DNA of 28,482 bases from JADCRZ01 sp039921525 (GCA_039921525.1 JBDSBP010000248.1:1-28482), one strand, 5' to 3'; shown: positions 16,622 to 25,258, counted from the stretch's first letter. Program-made: numbers and translations. The notes: generated by a model from the letters alone, not told the origin.

Positions 16622-18235
16622 TTAAAAGGAAAAATTTAACCCCGCGGCTAAACCAACGGAATTGCGTTGGGCCGTTACAGGATTTTTTTCTGTTGCGTTT
16701 GATAATGCGAACCTAACCGAAGGAATTAAACCAATAGAGAATTTTTTGTTTAAGTAGTAGCCAATACCTAATCCCATGTTCCAGTCGAAGTAATGAGATT
16801 TCAATCCTTCAATATTACCTGAATAAGTATGCTCTGAAGATTGAATCGTTGTAATTTTTGCTGTTGATTTAAAATTAGCATAAACAAGCACTGCAGGGGT
16901 GAAACCAAATCTTCCCACATAAAAATTATATTGTAATCCAATAGGAACGGATATGTATTTTATTGTACTCTTCGATGACAACGTTTGAATACTATCGGCA
17001 AGGGGCGGTTGCAGGCGGGTTTTTACTGTGTAATAGGCATAGCCTGATGAAGTACTTATACGGTAATTTATCTTGCCATTATTATCTTTACGGGCAACAA
17101 GTGGTTTGCGGGTGATATCGGTAATGTAAGTGGCCAGGCTTATGCCGGTCGCAATGCCCAGGTTACCTGATATTTTTCTTGAAATCATTAATCCGACTAT
17201 GGTTGAAATCCTGTTCTTTTCATGGTTTTTTATCTGCAGGTAATTATCTTCCCTAAAATCTGGACGATTTGCTTCTAAATTGGTAGATACAATATGTTCA
17301 CTGTAGAAAATACCTGCCGTGAATTTTTGAGGATGTAAGCTTTTTGTTTTTAAACGGATGCTGTTTTTTGCAATTAGCCTATTAATTAGAGAGGAAGGGT
17401 TTAAGTCGGAAAATGGTATCACCAATGGTTCACGTGTAAGTGAAGATATCGGCTCTCTAATTGAGCTTGCTTTAAGATCTTTGGTTTCTTTTATAACTAA
17501 ATTGTCGCTTGAATATGCTGGCGTACGTGAATCAATGCCTGGAGTGAAGCTGCTGTCACTGCCGGTCTTGCTATTGTTAATTGCACGGGTTTCATTGCCG
17601 GATGGGTCAGTATCTAATTTCTTACCCATCGCTTTTCGTGTATTAACCGCAGCGGGCATTTTCAACGCCTTATTATTTTTATTTTTTTCACCAGTGATAT
17701 CATTTGCTGAAGAAATGTTCATCAGACCGGTTGTTAGTTTTTTCTTTTTGCTTTTATGGATACTTGCTATTCCGGGTGATAGTATTACAGTTTCATCTAT
17801 CAAAATTATCTTATCTGCGATTTTATTATCGGGAGGTAGTATATGTTCCTTACTACTGTCGATCAAGTTCTTCTGCTTTACTATTTCACCCGTTATAGAA
17901 CTAATGGCCGCTTTTGGATTTGAATGCGGTCCTGAATTGTCTATAGTGTTAGCGTTTTTCCTGCTATTGAGAAGGGCACTTTTTAAATGATTCTGCCGGA
18001 CAGCCTTTTTATACTTCCAGTTTAGTTGTAGCGTGTACACAGAAAGGCTAACGAAAGAGATGAAAAGAACAGCAGCCACCCACTTCCATTTTTTGTATTG
18101 TTTTGTGATGGAAGTGACATTTCTTTTTTGAAGATTTTTTTCAAGGTGCTCCCACACACTCTCCGTGGGAAGGTCTGAATGCCTTTGCACGGCATTTTGA
18201 AATAAATCATCAATATCATGTAATTGTTCATCCAT
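16622..18235 (-). CDS. Putative anti-sigma-like trans-envelope protein with C-terminal outer-membrane barrel domain
   Basis: This is a 537-residue protein with three parts. Residues 1-48 are a soluble N-terminus of anti-sigma type (DIDDLFQNAVQRHSDLPTES, VWEHLEKNLQ). One TM helix lies at about 51-70 (KWVAAVLFISFVSLSVYTLQ). A polar, low-complexity linker of about 220 residues rich in Ser, Lys and Asn follows. The C-terminal about 230 residues have alternating beta strands typical of PorT-like barrels (YISVPIGLQYNFYVGRFGF, FDWNMGLGIGYYL, FSIGLIPSVRFAL), ending NFSF. No FecR domain is seen. It begins 1 nt after the ECF sigma gene, so the two are co-transcribed, and regulation of that sigma factor is the natural inference. 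This architecture recurs in Bacteroidota but its mechanism is poorly defined. Confidence 0.82.
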   Translation of the reverse strand: MDEQLHDIDDLFQNAVQRHSDLPTESVWEHLEKNLQKRNVTSITKQYKKWKWVAAVLFISFVSLSVYTLQLNWKYKKAVRQNHLKSALLNSRKNANTIDNSGPHSNPKAAISSITGEIVKQKNLIDSSKEHILPPDNKIADKIILIDETVILSPGIASIHKSKKKKLTTGLMNISSANDITGEKNKNNKALKMPAAVNTRKAMGKKLDTDPSGNETRAINNSKTGSDSSFTPGIDSRTPAYSSDNLVIKETKDLKASSIREPISSLTREPLVIPFSDLNPSSLINRLIAKNSIRLKTKSLHPQKFTAGIFYSEHIVSTNLEANRPDFREDNYLQIKNHEKNRISTIVGLMISRKISGNLGIATGISLATYITDITRKPLVARKDNNGKINYRISTSSGYAYYTVKTRLQPPLADSIQTLSSKSTIKYISVPIGLQYNFYVGRFGFTPAVLVYANFKSTAKITTIQSSEHTYSGNIEGLKSHYFDWNMGLGIGYYLNKKFSIGLIPSVRFALSNATEKNPVTAQRNSVGLAAGLNFSF

Positions 18236-18236
18236 G

Positions 18237-18791
18237 TTATTTGAAATTTATTTTGGATGACTGCAAACTGAATGTTACCGCTTTTTGTAATATATACCGG
18301 GCCGCCGAGAGATTTGATTTGGAGGTGCCTTCAGCTATTCCCAGAAGGTCGGCTATTTCCCGGTGTTTCATTTTTTCGAAAACAAACAAATTAAAGACCA
18401 TTCTATAAGCAGGGGGCAACTGCTGTATCATACTTATCAATTCTTTTGTTCCCAACCTGGACAGAATTTCTTCATGCGCCGTTCCCACTATTTCTGTGGT
18501 AGTTATATCAACCACCGGGTGAAGTAACCTGTTGTTTCTGTATTTTCGGAAAGCGCAATGAATCATTATTTGTCTCATCCATCCTTCTAAAGGGCCCTTG
18601 TGGTTATACTGATGTATAAAATCAAAAACTTTCATAAATCCTTCCTGTAAAACATCTTCTGCTTCCTCACGGTTATTGCAATACCGAAGGCAAATCAAAA
18701 ACATAGGTTGCATAAATAGCTTATACAATTTAGTTTGTGATTGCATGTTATATCTCATACAACCCTGAATAATCTCTTCGAGAATTTCCAA
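18237..18791 (-). CDS. ECF-type RNA polymerase sigma factor
   Basis: This is a 184-residue sigma-70 family protein with only regions 2 and 4. Region 2 spans about 20-90, with LYKLFMQPMFLICLRYCNN, the conserved REEAEDVLQEGFMKVF and the -10 recognition segment PLEGWMRQIMIH. Region 4 spans about 115-172, with LPPAYRMVFNLFVFEKMKH and the helix-turn-helix HREIADLLGIAEGTSKSNLS. Length and motifs are typical of Bacteroidota ECF factors. It is first in a two-gene unit with the TM/barrel protein 1 nt downstream, which probably holds it inactive. Targets are unknown; autoregulation is common for this class but cannot be read here. Confidence 0.93.
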   Translation of the reverse strand: MEILEEIIQGCMRYNMQSQTKLYKLFMQPMFLICLRYCNNREEAEDVLQEGFMKVFDFIHQYNHKGPLEGWMRQIMIHCAFRKYRNNRLLHPVVDITTTEIVGTAHEEILSRLGTKELISMIQQLPPAYRMVFNLFVFEKMKHREIADLLGIAEGTSKSNLSAARYILQKAVTFSLQSSKINFK

Positions 18792-18847
18792 TTTATGGTA
18801 AGTTCATCTACTTATAGAGACCTGTTTATTATATTTAGTTGTGTGAG

Positions 18848-19057
18848 TTAAATATTAATATTCAAAATGTATTGTTTTGCATATAAATCCCCGGGCAAAT
18901 TGTAATAATTATTTTTGAGAAATGGGGATTTTATTTTACCTTGAAGCGTTATGCCGCCAACAGCTGAATCGGGTAAACCAGCATTAACTATCACTGACGT
19001 TCCCTTTCCTTTTAAAATATGATTGTTCATCGAAAATCTTGCTTGCCCGAACCATTT
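18848..19057 (-). other. Unassigned open stretch in the 315-bp sigma / 2Fe-2S divergent region
   Basis: The 315 bp between the sigma gene and the 2Fe-2S gene must hold both divergent promoters. Within it a minus-strand frame is open from 18848 to 19057, after a stop at about 19058. It has an ATG at 19028-19030 giving 60 residues (MNNHILKGKGTSVIV, then LPGDLYAKQYILNINI). I do not recognise the product, there is no clear ribosome-binding site, and the frame upstream of the ATG is also open. It may be a small gene, a relic of a longer one or chance. A short ATC/CAT run (about 19075-19090) precedes the 2Fe-2S gene. Confidence 0.25.
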
Positions 19058-19106
19058 TTCTTAAAAGGACGGTTCATCATCATCATCATGAACTTAACTA
19101 ACCGTT

Positions 19107-19577
19107 ATGTATAAACTAAAAGTAAACAAAAAGGAGTACAGTGTGGATGCGAGCCCGGACATGCCTTTGCTGTGGGTGCTTCGCGATCTGATTGGATTAA
19201 CCGGAACAAAATTTGGATGCGGTATGGCTCAATGCGGAGCCTGCACCGTTCACCTGAATGGCGAAGCTGTTCGCTCCTGCGTAACACTCGTTACGCGCGC
19301 GGCCGGGCAAGAGATAACGACCATCGAAGGACTTTCACCCACTACCACACATGCCCTTCAACGAGCATGGCTCCAGGAAGATGTTCCGCAATGCGGCTAT
19401 TGTCAGTCAGGACAACTTATGTCGGCGGCTGTATTGTTACGCGAAAAACCTGATCCTACCGACCAGGACATCGATGATGCCATGAGCGGTAATATTTGCC
19501 GTTGTGGAACTTATCCAAGATTAAAAAAGGCTATTCACCTGGCCGCTGAACTTCAAAAAAAGGAGCTATCTAAATGA
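19107..19577 (+). CDS. 2Fe-2S subunit of a molybdenum hydroxylase (IorA/CoxS type)
   Basis: This 156-residue protein is the small iron-sulfur subunit of a xanthine-oxidase-family enzyme. The plant-type ferredoxin domain has C38, C43, C46 and C58 (FGCGMAQCGACTVHLNG, then SC). The helical second domain has C96, C99, C131 and C133 (CGYCQSGQ, then ICRCGTYPRL), ligating the second 2Fe-2S cluster. It passes electrons from the molybdopterin site in the partner subunit to an acceptor. The gene overlaps the large-subunit gene by 4 bp (ATGA), so translation is coupled. The closest described layout is isoquinoline 1-oxidoreductase alpha and membrane-bound aldehyde dehydrogenase small subunits. The substrate is not determinable. 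Confidence 0.93.
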   Translation: MYKLKVNKKEYSVDASPDMPLLWVLRDLIGLTGTKFGCGMAQCGACTVHLNGEAVRSCVTLVTRAAGQEITTIEGLSPTTTHALQRAWLQEDVPQCGYCQSGQLMSAAVLLREKPDPTDQDIDDAMSGNICRCGTYPRLKKAIHLAAELQKKELSK

Positions 19578-21748
19578 CTACTCAATTAAAAACAAATCGC
19601 CGGCAATTTATAAAATCAGGCGCCATGCTGGGTGGCGGACTGATCGTATCTTTCATGATACCCGCTTCTGCTAATCGACTGGCTGGTGCTTTTGATCCCG
19701 GGCCTGAAGTGTTTTTTAAACCGAATGCTTTCCTTCGAATTGGTAATGACGGCGTGATCAATGTAATTTTAGCTCATGCTGAAATGGGACAGGGAATATG
19801 GACAACCCTTTCCATGTTGATTGCCGATGAACTGGATGCCGACTGGAAGTCCGTAAAAGTTGAACACTGCCCTGTAGGAAAAGAGTATGCACACACTGCT
19901 TTTGGTATCCAGATCACCGGGGGCTCCAGCAGCACATATTCTGAATTTGATCGGTACAGGCAGGCCGGTGCAACTGCAAGAGCGCTTTTAATAAATGCTG
20001 CTGCCAAGAAGTTCGGAGTAGATGCTGCTACCTGCAAAACGGAAAATGGCTTTGTGACTTCGGGCAATAATAAAGCAGCATATGGTGATTTGGTGGCTAT
20101 CGCCGCTACCCTTACGGCACCTCAACAAGTTGAACTTCGCCCTGCTTCGCAATGGAAGTATATTGGCAAAGGACTAAAACGCCTCGACGCACCTGCCAAA
20201 GTAAACGGCAGCGCCAAATATGGAATGGATGTACAATTTCCCGGAATGCTTACTGCGGTGGTGGCTCACTCACCGGTAACCGGAGGGAAAGTAAAATCCT
20301 TTAATGCCACTGCCGCAAAAGCAGTTCCTGGTGTTCGGGATGTGGTACAGATCCCAACAGGTGTAGCGGTGATTGCTGATCATTTCTGGGCAGCAAAGAA
20401 AGGCCGGGATGCGCTTAAAATTGATTGGGAAAGTGGATCATTCGAATCGTTTAACAGCGGGCAACAATTAGCCGATTATAAAGCATTGGCAAATACCAAA
20501 GGACTTCCGGCACTGGACAAAGGTAATGCGGAAGCCTCTTTGGCAAAATCTACCAAATCGATCGATGCCGAGTACCTTTTTCCTTATCTCGCACACGCTC
20601 CCATGGAGCCAATGAATTGCACGGTAAAATTATCAAAAGAAGATTGCCAGATATGGACGGGTACACAACTTCCTGGTATTGACCAGCAGTCGGCAGCAAA
20701 AATTCTGGGCTTTAAACCGGAACAGGTCACTATTAATACCGTATTTCTCGGTGGTGGTTTTGGTCGAAGGGCAACACCCACTTCGGACTTCGTATCAGAA
20801 GCCGTTCAGATTGCAAAAGCAAGCGGCAAATTTATTAAAATGGTCTGGACCAGGGAAGATGATATGAAAGGCGGCTACTACAGGGCGGCCTTCGTACATA
20901 AACTGCGCATAGGGGTCAACGATAGTGGATATCCTGATGCCTGGCAACACACCATTGTGGGACAGTCAATTTTTGCAGGAACATTCCTGGATGCGATGGT
21001 ACAAAAAGGTATCGACTCTTCTTCGGTGGAAGGCATTTCCGACTCACCCTATTTAGAGAATGTAAAAGACGCTTACGTAGGTCTTCACAGCCCTAAACTT
21101 CCTGTTACCGTGTTATGGTATCGTTCCGTGGGAAATACGCACACAGCTTATGTGATGGAAACAATAATTGATGAACTTGCTACCAAAGCGGGCAAAGATC
21201 CGGTGGAATACCGGAGAACGTTATTAAAAGAGAAACCCCGCCATCTTTCTGTACTTAACCTGGTGGCTGAAAAGGCCGGTTGGGGTAAAACCCTTCCTGC
21301 CGGGCACTTCCAGGGCATTGCGGTTCATGAATCCTTCCTGAGTTATGTGGCCCAGGTGGTGGAAATTTCCATTTCTGAAGCGGGCAAACCAATCGTGCAT
21401 AAGGTTACATGTGCTATAAATTGCGGCCTTGCTGTAAACCCGGATGGGGTGAAAGCACAGATGGAAAGCGGCATTATCTTCGGGTTAACCATGGCTTTGT
21501 ATGGAGAGATAACATTTGATAAGGGCCAGGTACAGCAAAGTAATTTTCATAACTACCCCATGATGCGCATGAATGATAGTCCGGCAGTAATAGATGTGTT
21601 TATTGTAGACAGTAACGAAAAAATGGGTGGCGCCGGTGAACCAGGCGTACCTCCTACTGCGCCGGCTCTTGCCAATGCTATCTATGCGGCAACGGGTAAG
21701 AGACTGCGCTCAATGCCTTTTCAAAATATTAACCTGAAAAATGCATGA
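19574..21748 (+). CDS. Molybdopterin-binding subunit of aldehyde dehydrogenase/IorB type
   Basis: This 724-residue protein has a twin-arginine signal (NRRQFIKSG, Arg9-Arg10, then a hydrophobic GGGLIVSFMIP stretch), so it is exported folded to the periplasm. The sequence follows the IorB or membrane-bound aldehyde oxidase pattern: HAEMGQGIWTTLSMLIADEL, LKRLDAPAKVNGSAKYG, the FLGGGFGRRATP motif, and the C-terminal GGAGEPGVPPTAPALANAI. E689 there corresponds to the catalytic Glu of the xanthine oxidase family. No separate FAD subunit gene is present, as expected for this subtype, which usually delivers electrons to a cytochrome c. No cytochrome gene with a CxxCH motif follows; the nearest is the unrelated heme dehydrogenase at 9490. 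The pair 19107-21748 forms a compact operon. Confidence 0.93.
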   Translation: MTTQLKTNRRQFIKSGAMLGGGLIVSFMIPASANRLAGAFDPGPEVFFKPNAFLRIGNDGVINVILAHAEMGQGIWTTLSMLIADELDADWKSVKVEHCPVGKEYAHTAFGIQITGGSSSTYSEFDRYRQAGATARALLINAAAKKFGVDAATCKTENGFVTSGNNKAAYGDLVAIAATLTAPQQVELRPASQWKYIGKGLKRLDAPAKVNGSAKYGMDVQFPGMLTAVVAHSPVTGGKVKSFNATAAKAVPGVRDVVQIPTGVAVIADHFWAAKKGRDALKIDWESGSFESFNSGQQLADYKALANTKGLPALDKGNAEASLAKSTKSIDAEYLFPYLAHAPMEPMNCTVKLSKEDCQIWTGTQLPGIDQQSAAKILGFKPEQVTINTVFLGGGFGRRATPTSDFVSEAVQIAKASGKFIKMVWTREDDMKGGYYRAAFVHKLRIGVNDSGYPDAWQHTIVGQSIFAGTFLDAMVQKGIDSSSVEGISDSPYLENVKDAYVGLHSPKLPVTVLWYRSVGNTHTAYVMETIIDELATKAGKDPVEYRRTLLKEKPRHLSVLNLVAEKAGWGKTLPAGHFQGIAVHESFLSYVAQVVEISISEAGKPIVHKVTCAINCGLAVNPDGVKAQMESGIIFGLTMALYGEITFDKGQVQQSNFHNYPMMRMNDSPAVIDVFIVDSNEKMGGAGEPGVPPTAPALANAIYAATGKRLRSMPFQNINLKNA

Positions 21749-21777
21749 TGATGATAAAATTGTTGTCTTCATAAAAA

Positions 21778-22068
21778 ATGCAATGGTTAGGATCGATCGT
21801 GTTGTTTTGTTCTTGTTATACTTTTATCTATAATGGAATTCCGGATAAATCCGGGAGCTTTCACAAAGATCCGCCCAACAAGATGGCAAAGGATAGTGTG
21901 GCTTAAAAAAGGCTTTCCTGCAGCATTGACCATGTTACAAGTGATACGCCTGTGCTCGCGGGATGGCATCCTGCCGATGGGTATAAATTGCCGCCTTTGA
22001 GCCATAAGGAGTTTGCGAAACAAATTAAGGAATGGGTTGATAAGGAGGCGTTTGTGCCGGGGGAGTAA
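21778..22068 (+). pseudogene. Possible small secreted protein gene with an internal stop
   Basis: The gap from 21749 to 22172 (424 bp) contains a plus-strand frame of 97 codons, ATG at 21778 to TAA at 22066-22068, broken once by TAA at 21904-21906 (codon 43). The N-terminus looks like a short export signal (MQWLGSIVLFCSCYTFIY). The part after the stop is charged and protein-like (GWHPADGYKLPPLSHKEF, then AKQIKEWVDKEAFVP). I do not recognise the family. It lies 29 bp after the molybdenum hydroxylase operon, where a cytochrome c partner is often found, but no CxxCH is present. It may be a decayed gene or chance openness. Confidence 0.35.
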
Positions 22069-22172
22069 GCATTTATTAAACAGACGGCATAGTTATTTAA
22101 ATCCAGAACATGAAACCAAATAGTCCGCCATTAACCCCACCCTTTCCCGGCAGGTTGAAATCGTTGGAATTT

Positions 22173-22826
22173 TTAGAATTGAAATCGAAATCCTAAATTA
22201 AGCGCAGACGGATTCAACGAACTTTGAAAGTCAATTTGTGTATAAGTAGAATTTATGATAAGATGTTCTATTTTAAAGCCCGGATGCAGGTTCAATGTGG
22301 AAAAAACACCAAACCTAAACCCGCGCTTCTTTTTTGAAACTGATTCAGCGGACAAACTAACCCCGGGAAGCAATTTCGAGTGGTTGTAATCACCAAACTG
22401 GTGTGGCGGTTTCTTATATAATAGCAGCAGTGCCGAAGGCCCGATACCCAGGATGGCCGATTTACGATGAAAGTTAATTTTTGGATTAACAACATAATTG
22501 GTATAATTGATTGTAATACCTCCTCTATTAGTATTATATCCTTTTACAATCCCTGCTTCCTGCAAACCAGCTAATAGAGAAACGGAGATCTTTTCATTGA
22601 TGTACCTGCCGCCTTCAACCACTACGGAAGGATATTTTACTGAATTGGGATAGTCTTTCGAAAAAATTAACGTGGTAGAATTATCAAAACCTGACGCCCT
22701 CATGCCGGATTTCAATTCTCTGGGTGTTCCTGCCAATGGATAGGAAACCTTGAAAGAGAAATAGCCTCTTTGACTTCTTGCCTGGAATACAAATAAAAGC
22801 GCACTAAATAAAAGTATTGATTTCAT
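22173..22826 (-). CDS. Outer-membrane beta-barrel-like secreted protein, function unknown
   Basis: I place the start at the ATG at 22824-22826, because MKSILLFSALLFVFQARSQ is a textbook signal peptide. The frame is open 21 residues further (to 22889), but that extension would bury the signal. The mature protein of about 199 residues has alternating hydrophobic/polar strands (YINEKISVSLLAGLQEAG, AILGIGPSALLLLYK, FRFGVFSTLNLHPGF) and ends in LNLGFRFQF, with an aromatic C-terminal residue as in outer-membrane barrels. No ligand or partner is indicated. It is flanked by non-coding sequence on both sides and is probably monocistronic. Confidence 0.7.
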   Translation of the reverse strand: MKSILLFSALLFVFQARSQRGYFSFKVSYPLAGTPRELKSGMRASGFDNSTTLIFSKDYPNSVKYPSVVVEGGRYINEKISVSLLAGLQEAGIVKGYNTNRGGITINYTNYVVNPKINFHRKSAILGIGPSALLLLYKKPPHQFGDYNHSKLLPGVSLSAESVSKKKRGFRFGVFSTLNLHPGFKIEHLIINSTYTQIDFQSSLNPSALNLGFRFQF

Positions 22827-22990
22827 AAAACAAACTACAAAAGAAAGTGGTAGTTTCAAATACTGACACCTTTTTTCTACAGTTTGCAAGTGCGAAACGG
22901 AGATTTTATAGTTTAATTAAGCAAATCAAATATGAAAAGTTTCACGCTTATTATTCCTAAAAAAAAACTTCATCTTAATAAAAAAAAGCA

Positions 22991-23851
22991 TCATGCCTCA
23001 TACCTCTTCCGGTAATAATCCAACAAGTCTTTCATAGGCTCCTTCGCAATCTTCCCCACCTGGAACCCATAACTTTCGCACAGCTCCATTAAAATATCCC
23101 GGTACGCCCAGGAGATGCTGCCGGTAAAATGTACTGGCACAGTTTTGCTTTCCGCGTACGACATAATATGTTTTGTGAAAAAAGCATCCAGTCCTGCTTT
23201 CAATAATTTTTCCAAATGCGGGTGCCCGCGATGCTCGGCAAAAAATAAGGAGAACGAAGCCAGGAAACGATTAGGAAGGGAAGATGAATATACTCTTTCC
23301 AGCATACTGTCTTTGTTTGTTCCAAACCTGACCTGGAACTCCTGTTCTATTTCCTTTTCAAGATTGCCATAGAGATATTCTGCTATGAGCAATTTGCCCA
23401 GCCAGGCACCTCCCCCTTCATCGCCTAAAATATAGCCAAGGCCGGGCTTATTTTTTTCTACTATATCCCCGTTATAATAACATGAATTGGAACCAGTGCC
23501 CAATATACATGCAATGCCTTTGCTCTGCCCGCAAAGGGCATGAGCAGATGCCACCAGGTCGTAGGTGATATGAATGGTAGCAGCAGGAAACAAAACAGAC
23601 AACGCATTAAAAACAATACCAATGGTACCAGGTGCGGTACAGCCGGTACCATAATAATATATTTTACTGATATTTTCTGGCTCGGTAATTCCTGGCAGCA
23701 ATTCCTGCTGAAGCAATACTTTGATCTGGGCGGTGCTTAAAAAGTAAGGACTTATTCCTTGTGTCTTAATTATTTCTGTGTCATTGCCAGACAGTATGCC
23801 CCACTCTGCTTTGGTAGATCCACTGTCTGCAATGAGTATCATGTTTTTCAT
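22991..23851 (-). CDS. BadF/BadG-type ATPase, N-acetylglucosamine-kinase-like
   Basis: This is a 286-residue protein of the ASKHA ATPase superfamily, BadF/BadG/NagK branch. Phosphate-binding motifs are DSGSTK at 9-14, TYDLVASAHAL at about 96-106 (where NagK-type enzymes have the sugar-phosphorylating Asp, here D98), LGTGSNS at 117-123 and LGDEGGGAWLGK at 142-153. This motif set and length match bacterial and Bacteroidota GlcNAc-kinase-like proteins, which phosphorylate an amino sugar with ATP in the cytoplasm. Met4 is an alternative start. It lies 48 bp downstream of the Gfo/Idh/MocA gene on the same strand, so the two probably form a small amino-sugar or sugar salvage unit. Exact substrate is inference. 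Confidence 0.82.
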   Translation of the reverse strand: MKNMILIADSGSTKAEWGILSGNDTEIIKTQGISPYFLSTAQIKVLLQQELLPGITEPENISKIYYYGTGCTAPGTIGIVFNALSVLFPAATIHITYDLVASAHALCGQSKGIACILGTGSNSCYYNGDIVEKNKPGLGYILGDEGGGAWLGKLLIAEYLYGNLEKEIEQEFQVRFGTNKDSMLERVYSSSLPNRFLASFSLFFAEHRGHPHLEKLLKAGLDAFFTKHIMSYAESKTVPVHFTGSISWAYRDILMELCESYGFQVGKIAKEPMKDLLDYYRKRYEA

Positions 23852-23899
23852 GTATGGCTCGCCGTTATGAGGTTATCAGTATTGATGATGATTTATATT

Positions 23900-24883
23900 T
23901 TATCGTTTCGCTATTATTTGATCGATCAGGAAATTGGCCCTTGCTCCTGTGACACCTGTGGATGGACATTTACCCTCACCCCTAAGCTCTTTAACAATAA
24001 GATCGATCAGCGGTTGTTGTACATGTTCGGGATAGGGCAGGTTATACGTTTCCGTACCATCTCTTTTTTCAACCGTTATTATAAAATCGTCGAAGAAGGA
24101 AAATCTAATCCGTCCCTGCGAGCCAATCAGTTGTCCTTCTTCAACCTGTTGCTCTTTATTGACAGTGAAGCACCAGCTTCCATTTCCTAAAACGCCGGAT
24201 TCAAATTCAAAATTTGCTACAACAATATCATCGGCTTTGTATAACCCTGCCTGGTTGCGCGACATTCCCGAACTTTGTTTCACCGGGCCAAAAGCATATT
24301 CTAAAAAATCGAACTGGTGTGAGGCAAGGTCATGAAAATGGCCGCCACCGGAGATCTCGGGATAGACACGCCAGCGAGGTTGCGGGTTTTCTCCTGTTTC
24401 TTCCGCATACGGTGGTTTGTGAAGACGGATATTGATGCAGCGGATATCGCCGATAACTTTTTGATCAATCAGTTCTTTTAGTTTCAAAAAATAAGGCAGG
24501 GCACGCCGGTAGTATGCAACAAAAAGAGGAGTGCCGGTTTCCTTGCTAATGCGGTTCATCTCATCGCATTCCGCTGCGTTTCGGGCCATCGGTTTTTCTA
24601 CATAAACAGGTTTGCCTGCTAACATACCTTTTTTGGCATATTCGAGGTGCGAATCGGGAGGGGTGGCAATATAGATCGCTTTGACACGGGGATCATTTAC
24701 CAAGTCATCCACGTTGTCGTACCAATACGGCACGCCATGGCGTGATGCATAATCGGCGGCCTTTGCCGGGTCTCTTCCCATTACGGCTACCAGCTTTGAA
24801 TTGGCAACTTTACTAAAAGCAGGACCGCTCTTTTTTTCTGTTACGTTTCCAATTCCTATCATACCCCAGTTGATTTGATCCAT
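23900..24883 (-). CDS. Gfo/Idh/MocA-family NAD(P)-dependent oxidoreductase
   Basis: I prefer the ATG at 24881-24883 (MDQINWGMIGIGNVTE), eight codons inside the longest frame, because the family normally begins a few residues before the Rossmann GxGxxx motif. Numbering here follows the longest frame: GIGNVTE at 18-24, ATPPDSH at 81-87, the catalytic EKP at 104-106 and SGGGHFHDLASHQFD at 186-200 with the conserved His residues. The C-terminal alpha/beta domain includes a GSQGRIRFSFFDDF strand region. About 327 residues is normal. The protein is cytoplasmic and dehydrogenates or isomerises a sugar or inositol derivative, or cleaves glycosides through an oxidised intermediate. It is first in a likely two-gene operon with the kinase at 22991. 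Confidence 0.9.
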   Translation of the reverse strand: MDQINWGMIGIGNVTEKKSGPAFSKVANSKLVAVMGRDPAKAADYASRHGVPYWYDNVDDLVNDPRVKAIYIATPPDSHLEYAKKGMLAGKPVYVEKPMARNAAECDEMNRISKETGTPLFVAYYRRALPYFLKLKELIDQKVIGDIRCINIRLHKPPYAEETGENPQPRWRVYPEISGGGHFHDLASHQFDFLEYAFGPVKQSSGMSRNQAGLYKADDIVVANFEFESGVLGNGSWCFTVNKEQQVEEGQLIGSQGRIRFSFFDDFIITVEKRDGTETYNLPYPEHVQQPLIDLIVKELRGEGKCPSTGVTGARANFLIDQIIAKR

Positions 24884-24935
24884 AGGTTTATTTTTAGTGA
24901 ATATCAATGATTTTTTGCTACGGGAGTGATGGCGC

Positions 24936-25216
24936 TATCTTCCTCTCCTTATTCAACGAGGGGATGTTGTCTTCCGTTGCGCAGCAAGGAAGACAACGGG
25001 GTGGTTGTCGCGTGGTGTGGCTAACGAATGGTACTTGAGCCTTCAAAAATTTAAAGCATAATGTAACACCCTGTTTTAACCACCCCCGTTCTGAAACGTG
25101 CTTCGCATCGTTTCCGAACATCCACTCCTTGAGTAAGGAAGGGAAGGTAGAATATCCACTCCTTGTAAGGAAGAGAAGATAGAACAGTCACTCCTTGAAT
25201 AAGCAGGGGAGGGTAG
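24936..25216 (-). repeat. Inverted-repeat element, copy 2, with amplified arm end
   Basis: The left arm 24936-25006 and right arm 25078-25149 enclose a 71-bp core (25007-25077). On the minus strand the core matches the core of copy 1 at about 48 of 71 positions. The left arm carries a perfect 10-bp hairpin, GTTGTCTTCC/GGAAGACAAC; the right arm carries GTTCTGAAAC/GTTTCCGAAC. Beyond the right arm its terminal about 33 bp is repeated twice more (25151-25182 and 25183-25216), each unit with CACTCCTTG and a GGAAG- or GGGGA-type end. The element starts 53 bp upstream of the Gfo/Idh start codon. No credible protein is encoded. The remainder of the 24884-25534 gap is covered by the relic and palindrome listed next. 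Confidence 0.85.
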
Positions 25217-25258
25217 AGCGGTCACCCTGTGTTTTAGTTAAGACCAAACAACGCACAA

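Noticed and set aside
17358..17990. Plus-strand 210-codon hydrophobic frame opposite the TM/barrel gene
   Set aside because: It is antisense to the linker of a well-supported gene in a two-gene operon. The hydrophobicity comes from reading Ser/Lys/Asn-rich codons on the other strand.
21787..22023. Minus-strand 78-codon frame downstream of the molybdenum hydroxylase
   Set aside because: It has no recognisable motif and no good start. The plus-strand frame over the same bases looks more protein-like.
24918..25121. Minus-strand frame of 67 codons across inverted-repeat element copy 2
   Set aside because: Same reason: it is a by-product of the repeat, with no signal, domain or ribosome-binding site.
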